This document shows, piece after piece, positions 28,681 to 28,699 of a stretch of DNA of 28,699 nucleotides (its first letter is position 1; the number at the start of each line of letters is the position of its first letter). The notes beneath the pieces were generated by a model, which had not been told where the DNA came from, ran no database searches, and worked only from the letters and a program-made list of their open reading frames with translations. The translations under genes were made by a program, and so were the position numbers. Source of the DNA: Gryganskiella cystojenkinii (lineage: Eukaryota; Mortierellomycota; Mortierellomycetes; Mortierellales; Mortierellaceae); NCBI GenBank assembly GCA_015852425.1, contig JAAAIG010000420.1:1-28699 (forward strand). Direction: 5' to 3'.

Positions 28681-28699
28681 TGACGCTGGTGAATGATGA

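Overview
The window is eukaryotic and almost certainly fungal. The evidence is short GT-AG introns (58 to about 260 nt), fungal-type proteins (a Nha1/Sod2-like Na+/H+ antiporter, a PTS2 peroxisomal thiolase, an allantoate-type MFS permease) and CT-rich leaders. A CDK10 homologue, which the model yeasts lack, together with the general gene style points to an early-diverging lineage such as Mortierellomycotina. That placement is inference; no rRNA or other marker is present.

Layout, left to right. 1-2544 (+): 3' part of a Na+/H+ antiporter gene, cut by the window edge. 3242-4840 (+): peroxisomal 3-ketoacyl-CoA thiolase, 3 exons, with a structured upstream region. 5137-9279 (-): an intron-less 1380-residue protein joining a Cys-phosphatase (DSP/PTP) domain, a P-loop polynucleotide-kinase-like domain and a KxDG RNA ligase domain. 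This is the most unusual gene here. 9846-11634 (+): an unrecognised multi-exon gene with a 10-N assembly gap and a reading-frame conflict. 11912-12329 (-): a small two-exon gene with an AT-hook-like motif. 12559-13680 (-): a secreted Cys-containing protein. 13681-15764: a gene-poor stretch with a 41-bp minisatellite and a direct/inverted repeat cluster. 15765-16646 (-): an unrecognised protein with a helical N-terminus. 17403-20599 (-): NOP14, 3 exons. 21518-24188 (+): CDK10-like kinase, 7 exons, with a long RD/SN-rich N-terminal extension. 24353-27337 (-): MFS anion:cation symporter, 5 or 6 exons. 28330-28680 (-): a small membrane-anchored protein with poly-Gly and poly-His runs, probably continuing past the window.

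The genes do not form an obvious pathway cluster. Two pairs converge (thiolase/ligase; CDK10/MFS) and two diverge (ligase/9846 gene; NOP14/CDK10). Several serve RNA metabolism (NOP14, the putative RNA-repair fusion, possibly CDK10), but in a eukaryotic genome adjacency is weak evidence for shared function.

The main candidate for something undescribed is the phosphatase-kinase-ligase fusion. Its domain order and phosphatase type differ from fungal tRNA ligase Trl1 (ligase-kinase-CPDase) and from bacterial Pnkp (kinase-metallophosphatase-ligase). Exon models were built by hand from splice consensus and phase, with no transcript evidence.
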